Below, one piece after another: positions 57,216 through 64,000 of a DNA stretch of 64,000 bases. The stretch spans positions 11,553,041-11,617,040 of the forward strand of contig NC_090735.1 of the NCBI RefSeq assembly GCF_036898095.1, written 5' to 3'. The DNA is from Palaemon carinicauda. Taxonomy: Eukaryota; Arthropoda; Malacostraca; Decapoda; Palaemonidae. The position numbers were made by a program, and so were the translations under genes. The notes below the pieces were generated by a model, which saw only the letters and a list, made by a program, of their open reading frames with translations, was not told where the DNA came from and made no database searches. How positions within the stretch are numbered: the first letter of the stretch is position 1; every line of letters starts with the position of its first letter.

Positions 57216-58817
57216 CTAATCTGCACAAACACATTGGAACGGGTAGTCTGGAGATATAGGGGGTGTAGGCGGAGCACTAGGATTCGAAGGCGCGATGCGA
57301 TTGCAGTGGTTGCATCCAGCTCGAAGTGCTGACTCTGCTCGCGATACCATAGAGGTAATTCCTTGATGTGCTGAATGAAGAGATGTGAGAATTTCCTGAC
57401 GAAGGGCTGGAGGAATAACTATACGCTCCTTGTATAGTATCACACCATCAACAGTGTAGAGATGCTCGCGGAATTGAAAATACTCTCGAAGATGTACAGG
57501 AAATTCTTGGCGAGACTCTGGTACTCCGCATTCTATAAGGCTGAGCAGTTCATGCATGTTATTGTCACTACTTGTGGCAGTGCGAACTCTGTCCCAGGTG
57601 ACTGCTCTCACGTTAAGTGAGTCAAGTGAGCATACTGCTGATGCGGTGATACAAGTATCAATATCATTGTCAGTGGAAACAGAATATGCTGATGGCAATT
57701 TGTGTAGGGGAACATTTCTCACGGAAGGTACACTGTCAACTGATGCAATGTCATCTTGAAGCGATAGCTTTTCAGATTTTCCTGTTGGGTGGCGCGATAC
57801 TCCATCTGCAGCGAGAGGCTTGACCCCTGGGATATGAATCATGCGAAATCGATAGCGGAGGGACTTTTCCTTCAAGTTTCTGAGACGTGAATTTGATATG
57901 TCCTCCAATGATCTGTCACCAAATATTTTCAACAGGGGTTTATGGTCAACTGCGACCACAAGATCTTCACAGCCAAGAACAAAGTATCTTGCCTTATCAA
58001 GAGCATCGACGACTGCCAACGCTTCACCTTCAACTGGTGCATATTGAGACTCAGCTGCATGTGTGAACCTACTTCCGACAAGTGTGATCTTCCAACCAGT
58101 GCGACAACAAAACGGTCGGTAGTCTGGACAGTCGCAATGTTTCTGGAACAGCCAGAATCCAATTCCTGATTTTGACCAATCGGTGGCGAGACAGGTAGGT
58201 TTTGTCTTGTCAAAGATTCGCACGCCTTCTTCAATTTCGTTGATAATGGCAGTTTTAGACTCCTCAAAGAGTGCATTAATATTGTCATTCCAGGTGAATG
58301 GTGTTCCTGGTTTCAATAACTGTCTGAATGGTAGCATTTTGTCGGTCATGCTGAAAGCATACGATACTTGGTTTACTAAACCAAACCAAGATCTGACATC
58401 GGTGATATTTCTTGGGGTTGGAAAGTCCATAATTGCACTAAGATATCTTGCACATGGGCGAACTGTGTCTGGGGTTATTTCGAATCCAGCGAATTCAGCT
58501 GTGTCTTCTGCGAAACGAAATTTGTCAGGGTTGAGTGTTATGCCGTGTCTTCCACATATGTCGAGCCATTGTACAGCTTGGAAAAAACTCTCCTCTATTG
58601 AGTCACACCAAAGAAGTTCACTTATCACAAGGTAGACGATGAAGTCTTCCAAAATTGTCGTAGTTCTGGGTATTGAACGTTCAGTTTTGTTCACAGTTAA
58701 TATTCTAAGAAGATGCCGGCCTTTCCACTGATTACTTTTTATTAGAACTGTTCGCTGTGGCTGTGGTAACCTCGGAGGTAATTTACTTCTTACCTTTGAC
58801 AGGTAAATATTACGCAC
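57216..58817 (-). pseudogene. Gypsy-type reverse transcriptase / RNase H
   Basis: 533 open codons on the minus strand. RT C-terminal half: SIEESFFQAVQWLDICGRHG, ITLNPDKFRFAEDTAEFAGF, TDVRSWFGLVNQVSYAF. The YxDD catalytic box expected just before SIEES is replaced by LVISELLWCD and the RT N-terminal part is missing, so the enzyme is inactive. RNase H: LATDWSKSGIGFWL, VEGEALAVVDALDKARYFVL, VAVDHKPLLKIFG and PLAADGVSRH (acidic residues kept). An H2C2-like zinc region follows (LHSAHQGITSM, GCNHCN). A TAG stop at 57216-57218 ends it inside the linker to integrase. Confidence 0.85.
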
Positions 58818-59120
58818 GCGCGAACTTAAGGCCTATTAGGCAATTACTAATTTAAGTCATTTAATTCATAAGTTTGATTTTATTATTCATTTTACTGATC
58901 ATTAACGCTAATAGTTACTATACTAAGTAGCATTAAGTTATTTACTTTTAATTTATTAAGAAAAATAGGTAAAGCTTCGAGTCAAGATAACGACCGAACG
59001 GCTATTCCCCACAGTCGGACACAAATATTTACGTTAACTGTAATCCTTATAAGGAAACAGTTTTGCTTTCCATTTCTTTTGCAACTCGTACCTCTATAAT
59101 TTATTTTTGGTTTCTAACAT
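58818..59120 (-). other. Gypsy-type element 5' end
   Basis: AT-rich, non-coding. On the minus strand it begins TGTTAGAAACC. Could be a 5' LTR, but no partner was found. Confidence 0.4.
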
Positions 59121-59253
59121 CCTCTCCTGTACTGTAGATTAAATTAAGAGGGAACCTACTGTAAGTATGAGATGTTTGCTAGTGACAATGTACAAAGCAT
59201 GGTCTCTGATAATATAAGGGAGACACGGATTCAGTCTATTGAACCTGTCAAAG

Positions 59254-59280
59254 CGCATATATATATATATATATATACAC
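59254..59280. repeat. (TA)n microsatellite, short allele
   Basis: About 25 bp where copy A has ~97 bp. Confidence 0.95.
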
Positions 59281-61327
59281 GCAAAATTGGTTTAGAAATG
59301 TTTTTACCCTCAGTTGGGTTAGGTAGCAGTAAGTCTGTATGTGACACATTATTTCATATTTTTTTTTACTAACCAGTAATCCATATGAGTGATAAATAAT
59401 TGACAAAGTGAATATCTTACATATAATCATTAGTCTCTTTTCTGTATTTTCATTTCACAAGAGTTGTTTCTTAATGTAATACAGTATCATGATCTGAGTA
59501 GAGATGCCTTCCTCCCTCCTCAAAATTGAATTTCTTTTTCCACTCCAAGGAAATATTTGTCCCTGTGATTGGATTACCCCCTCACCCACATATTTATTAT
59601 TTGATGGTGGAAGGGCTGTTGATTTTGAACTCTGCAAGTAGCATGCAGTTTTATACTTTTCTACCCATCAGCTTTCTTAAGTCATGGGCCTTGTCTGTTT
59701 TGTAGTTAAGGAAAAGAGATTACACCTCACGGCCTAGTTATGGCTGCCTTTCCTACCTTATGACTTGTCGGAAGGTTTTGACTGTCTACCTAATACTGAA
59801 GCTAAGGGAAGGGGATAGCCTTCTTAGGATTTAGTTTTTCCATCAAGTTAATCTACTCCTAGTCCCTCAATATTCAGTATATACATAGCCTTATCTTTAC
59901 TCATGCACCATTCAGAAGGAACTGCTCCCCTTTTGAATACGGATAGCCTATTGCATCTTTGGTTTGTTTAGGGAGGAATTTGAGGTTTTATAATTTACTA
60001 GTGCTGGTTAACCAACGATTGGTTACCTTTGCTGGTCATGTCGGTTGCTTGAGCCATTCCATTGCTTCTGTAACTAATTTTCTAAAGAAAATTGGAACTT
60101 TGTTTGAACAAGGCCTTTATCACTGGCCTCATCCTTAATGTCAGTGGCATACTAAACTAACAATACCAATAGATAACTAAAGTACTGAAGCTTGGGTACA
60201 AATTTAGTTTTTCGGACATTGCCTCTCAGACTTTTAATTGAAAAATTGATGCTCAAACAAGAAAAAAAGGCTATCTAGCTGGAAGGTTAAAGGTGGTACA
60301 CAATAGTGTCTTAAGATAGAGTATGTTCTACACTATGGCAGGATGAGGGTTAACTAAATTTTCATTCTTAATTGATGCTAATAGTGACAGTTATCACCTT
60401 TACTATCTAATAATAGAAAATATAGGATTATTTGAGGACACTTAGAATTCAGGGATCTGTCTAAAAACTGGGTAGATGATTGAAAATCACTATCTGACCT
60501 GCCTTCAGAGAGGACACAGTGTACTAGATTTTCCCATACTGTATTTTACTTTTGGAAGGAGCCAATATCCCACTGTGTTCTCAATAGGTAGTCGTTAATC
60601 TGTATAGTAAATTCCTCGGAGCTGTTCCAGGTATTACTATTTATGGAGAAAATACCGTTTAGATGGTAGGAATATTTCAGAATTTTTAAGAGACTTAAAT
60701 GTAGATAACTTTATGGGTAGACTAAGTTATCAAGAATTTCTTGAGAAATTTATATTCAATTAATATATTTACTTATATCTATTTACTTTTATTTTCTGAT
60801 CGGGGAAACTCTTGAAGGTCATTGATGCCTTCAAGAGTGTTTGAATGAGAAAGGTGCTGGAAAACAGATAGGTTAACGCTCTACCTTATGACCTAAACCT
60901 CAGAATCAGTCAGTGTAACCAGCTTTCAAACGTTATCATATTATCTTGGAAGAGATTGCATCCTTGGTTTCTAAATATTCCCCGGCATGAATGATTTAAT
61001 TAGTAAACCAAAAATGGTGACTGAGTAGGTGGTATTTGAGTTTAAGAATCTTTTTGTCTGCAAAAACCAGATCAGGTGAGTAAGGAATTTAAGACAACAG
61101 CTCAAAGCTGCAGTTGTCTATCGTAGTGTGGGTATTTATATCCTATAAAAGATGTCGTGGAGCGAGTTGAAAGTTTCCTCATGGGTTTCTTCTATGTCTA
61201 TGTCTATGTCTGACGGTTTATCAAGTATCCCTGCTTTCGCCATTAAGCGTTCAGACGGGATTTCCAAATCATTTATATTATAGTTAAAAATTTAAAAGTC
61301 TATGTAATGTAAAGAGGGTTACAGTAA
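59281..61327. other. Shared duplicated DNA, ~2 kb without a gene
   Basis: Collinear with 20247-22261. Small B-specific insertions near 60640 and 60985. Nothing recognisable. Confidence 0.5.
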
Positions 61328-61499
61328 TTGCATTTGTCTCAATGTTATAGCTGAGTGAAAATAAATGGGTTTTCAATAGTTTTTTGAACTGTAAGATATT
61401 TTCAGCACACTTAACTGATGCCGGAAGTTGATTATACAATCTAGGAGTGCAGTGCTTAAAAGTTCTAGATTCACCATCAGTGGTACTCCAGTTGATACC
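61328..61499 (-). pseudogene. LINE reverse transcriptase C-terminal remnant, copy B
   Basis: Homolog of 22262-22434. It shows the same minus-strand C-terminal LINE signature (FKHC.PRLYNQLPASVKC, FKKLLKTHLF) with a few substitutions. Confidence 0.6.
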
Positions 61500-61844
61500 A
61501 GCTTATTCAACCCAAGAAACAAATCAAGATAAAGTGAACTAAGTCAGGACTGATACCCATATTCTTATCTATGTTTTGGATGGTAAAATACCTGGCATTC
61601 ACTTTTCCCACGTATTCTTCAGTGGTTTAGGGGTCATAACCGCAGGTCTAAGAGCCGCCGTTTGGAGAAAAGCTCTGAGCAATCTGAATACATCCATCCT
61701 TCCATCTTCAGTGTTTGGTGTTTTTGGGATACACCACCGAAATTCATCATCTGTGTTGCTTCTGAATTACTGAAAGTCAGCCTCTCAGTTCTTGAACTTT
61801 GTGAAATGGGAAGTGGAGTCTTTACCATGTGTATCAAAGGAGTT
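61500..61844. other. Shared duplicated DNA downstream of the LINE remnant
   Basis: Collinear with 22435-22779. No gene recognised. Confidence 0.4.
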
Positions 61845-62380
61845 ACTTTAATTGACCATGATTTGAGTGAGGTGTTTGTCCTATTTACCAGCATATAAGA
61901 ATCCTTTTTATTGACCATGACTTAAGGAGTTCCATGTATTAACCTCGAATTAAAGTTCCTTTTAGTGATCATGACTTAGGGAGATTTTTATACACCTGAA
62001 AAAAATTTCCTTTTAATAACTATGACTTAAGGAGTTCGTTGTACTAACCTTGACTTAAGGAGTTCGTTTTACTAACCTTGACCTAAGGAATTCGTTGTAC
62101 TAACCTTGACTTAAGGAGTTCATTATACTAACCTTGACTTGGCGATTTCCTTGGATTGATCATAAGGGGCTTCTTTGGTTGAGAATGAATTAGGAGGCTT
62201 ATTGTATTGACCATGACTTAAAAGTTTTTATTATCCATCATAAAATAAGAGTTCCTTTTATTGGCCATGGCTTAATGAGTTTCTACTATACTGTATACAG
62301 TATTATGACTTAAGGAGTAACTTGTTCTGACCATTACTTATAGAGTTCACTGCATTGGCCACAAATTAAGTTCCTTGGAG
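61845..62380. repeat. Degenerate tandem repeat, copy B
   Basis: Counterpart of 22780-23262. The unit GTACTAACCTTGACTTAAGG is present in more copies here (62040-62130) than in copy A, showing unit gain or loss since the copies diverged. Confidence 0.75.
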
Positions 62381-62794
62381 TCATAGCTGTTGTGCAGGTA
62401 TCATATAAGGTTTGGACCTTTTATTATCATTATTCATTTTGTGATTGTGCTTGAATTTAGTGATAATCAAGAACCCAAGCTTCAATAAGATAGCGTCAAA
62501 CCAATCAGTTATAATTTTTATTGATTTGAGGGGTTATAGACTTATAGACATACTGTCACACCAAAAGGTTTCAGTTACTACTCTTCTTTCTAGGTGAGGC
62601 AAAGGACCTGTCTCGAATGGCTATTGTATGATTTCTTTCAACTCTGTAGGCCTATTCATCTTGCGCGCACACATGTTTAACGATGTGTACCCAATTCATT
62701 AGGTATATGACTAGGATCCATTCTCGATTTATATTTTCACAAACATTACCGATATTTTAAGTCCATGAAAAAATCTGCTCAACTGGAATGCCAT
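62381..62794. other. Shared duplicated DNA, no gene
   Basis: Matches 23263-23604 with a B-specific stretch at about 62745-62815 that appears deleted from A. Confidence 0.45.
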
Positions 62795-63071
62795 GGGTTG
62801 TGGTCGCCTATTGGAAACGTCCTTACCTGGCGTTATGATGGACGGGAGATTAAGTCCCGCTCAAACTCGATAGTTCCTTGTAGTGTCTGCAGCCTCATCA
62901 TCCTTGTGAGCTAAAGATACGGGTTTTGGGGGAGCCAATAGGTCTACCTGCTGAGTCATCAACAGCTTTTGCCTGGCCCTCCCTGGTCCTAGCTGGGGGG
63001 AGAGGAGACTTGGACGCTGGGCCCTTAGGCTTATAGCATCTTGCTTTTCCAACTTGGGTTGTAACTTAGCT

Positions 63072-63108
<37 letters not shown>
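62795..63108 (+). mobile_element. tRNA-derived SINE with (AAT)n tail, copy B
   Basis: The fuller head (GTTGTGGTCGCCTATTGG A-box-like, GCTCAAACTCG B-box-like) is kept here. The body contains GCTGAGTCATCAACAGC and CCTGGCCCTCCCTGGTCC; the tail CTTGCTTTTCCAACTTGGG is followed by (AAT)n 63077-63108. Homolog of 23605-23902. Confidence 0.78.
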
Positions 63109-63818
63109 TGGTCATTCTTTAGGGAATTGTCACTGTCCCTTGCCTACGTCATTCATGAGCGACCTCAAATAATAGACCTTTGTTTCGTCCCACTATCACG
63201 GTGCGTTCTTGTTTCTGCAAATCACAATGTCACATAGGCCTATGTTCCCTCGGCGCAGCATTGCTAAGGGGGAATTGTAGTGGAGCAATGAAAGGGGAGA
63301 ATGGGAGTTACGATCGGACGCGGTGGGGAAGGGCGATGTGATTTGTGTAGGTTGGGGAGGAGCAATCAGAGGGAATGGGAGTTGCAACCAGAAGGTATTT
63401 TGGGGAGGAGTGATCAAAGGAAAGTTGGAGAACAACTTATGAGATTGAAAGTGAAGGTACCATCAGAGGGGAATGAGAGAGGAATCAGAGAAGTGGTAGT
63501 AATTTAAGGAGATAGGGCAGGTAAAATAAGGGGAAAGTGGGAGGAGAGAGAGAGGGAGAACACCAGTAAGAGATGGTAAGAGGAGATATGGTCAATAAAG
63601 ATAGTATTAATTTAAATGGTTTGCGTCTATTTGTAGTCTTGTTAGTTCCCTGGTCGCCAAATTTTATGCTGGTGCCCATATATGGTTTTTTTCTTTCCTT
63701 TATATTTTTTTATCATTAATTAAAGTCCCGTTTAAGGTACTGGCTATGAGACGGTCTTGAATTGTTAAGTAATAATTTTTTTTTTCAATATATTAGTTTT
63801 GTATGTATTCATGTTTTC
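63109..63818. other. Shared duplicated DNA, no gene
   Basis: Purine-rich, collinear with 23903-24574. Open frames are conserved in length on both strands but look non-coding. Confidence 0.45.
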
Positions 63819-63876
63819 GTCATCATCATCAACAACAGTAAGTAGCCCACTGCTGGACAAAGGCCTCAGACATTTT
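63819..63876 (-). pseudogene. RTE-type LINE 3' end fragment, copy B
   Basis: CATCATCATCAACAACAG then CCCACTGCTGGACAAAGGCC and TCAGACAT. Complement of the RTE-like 3' end; homolog of 24575-24637 without the large TA expansion. Confidence 0.6.
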
Positions 63877-64000
63877 TGTATATAGATGTCCAAATATAGG
63901 GTTCTGACTATGCATTCCTGTAGTACCAAATATTAGTACAGTGAATTAAAAAAAAAAAAATCTGAGATAGATGTTTATCCCTGATAAAAAAATCGTACTT

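Larger units (their letters stand above)
55553..59120 (-). mobile_element. Gypsy-type retroelement fragment, minus strand
   Basis: This 3.57 kb is absent from the homologous place in copy A (about 20010). TCCT flanks both sides (55549-55552 and 59121-59124), consistent with a 4-bp target duplication. The minus strand encodes RT/RNase H then integrase, in Ty3/Gypsy order. A polypurine tract (TTGGGGGGAGATAGAGGG on the minus strand, about 55885-55902) follows the integrase. I could not find a matching pair of LTRs: the minus-strand start (TGTTAGAAACC) and end do not repeat each other. No gag or protease is seen. It is defective. Confidence 0.75.
44464..64000 (+). repeat. Copy B of the large duplicated segment
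   Basis: Collinear with copy A (8383-24883), same orientation, continuing to the window edge. Insertions private to B are DIRS-C (46354-54495), the Gypsy-type element (55553-59120), a 36-bp tandem doubling at about 45235-45305, and several small indels (e.g. extra ~20 bp at 60640 and ~35 bp at 60985). It lacks the Tigger-like element plus DIRS-B, and the MITE. Confidence 0.9.

Overview
This is nuclear DNA from an arthropod, most likely a decapod crustacean such as a shrimp or prawn (inference). The signs are very dense (AT)n, (GA)n, (ATT)n and poly-T microsatellites, an interstitial TTAGG (arthropod telomere-type) array, tRNA-derived SINEs with (AAT)n tails, and several DIRS-like, Tigger/pogo-like, RTE-like and Gypsy-like transposable elements. 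I see no convincing host protein-coding gene, tRNA gene or rRNA gene. Every recognisable coding sequence belongs to a mobile element.

Layout. (1) 1-8382: the right-hand ~8.4 kb of a DIRS-like tyrosine-recombinase retrotransposon (DIRS-A). Its gag, RT-RNase H-MT and recombinase frames are all open, but its left terminus lies outside the window. (2) 8383-24883: copy A of a large duplicated non-coding segment. It carries a Tigger-like DNA transposon (9711-18077) whose transposase gene is split after about seven codons by a decayed second DIRS element (DIRS-B, 10380-17038). DIRS-B in turn carries a minus-strand hAT transposase fragment. Copy A also holds a hAT-like MITE with a TTAGG array inside it (19053-19441). 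(3) 24884-33019: AT-rich DNA with a 37-bp minisatellite organised into ~366-bp higher-order units, microsatellites and SINEs. (4) 33020-33519: a 500-N scaffold gap. (5) 33520-44463: microsatellites, SINE copies, a palindromic MITE and an RTE-type LINE 3' remnant. (6) 44464-64000: copy B of the duplicated segment, in the same orientation. It lacks the Tigger and MITE insertions but carries a third DIRS element (DIRS-C, 46354-54495) and a broken minus-strand Gypsy-type element (55553-59120).

The two copies give empty sites for each other's insertions, so element ends and target sites can be read to within a few bases. All three DIRS elements show the DIRS-1 architecture: unlike-ended inverted terminal repeats plus an internal complementary region (ICR) that is the complement of the left end joined to the complement of the right end. 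This is what the circular-intermediate model of DIRS replication predicts. For DIRS-A the ICR predicts the left end that lies outside the window.

The elements work as the family does: gag nucleocapsid-like protein, then reverse transcriptase/RNase H with a methyltransferase-like tail, then a tyrosine recombinase that integrates a circular DNA. DIRS-A looks coding-competent. DIRS-C is young (near-identical ITRs) but has a frameshift exactly at its RT active-site box. DIRS-B, both Tigger-like elements, the LINEs and the Gypsy element are dead. Two homologous copies on either side of a scaffold gap could be a true duplication or two haplotypes wrongly placed in series. The sequence alone does not decide between them.
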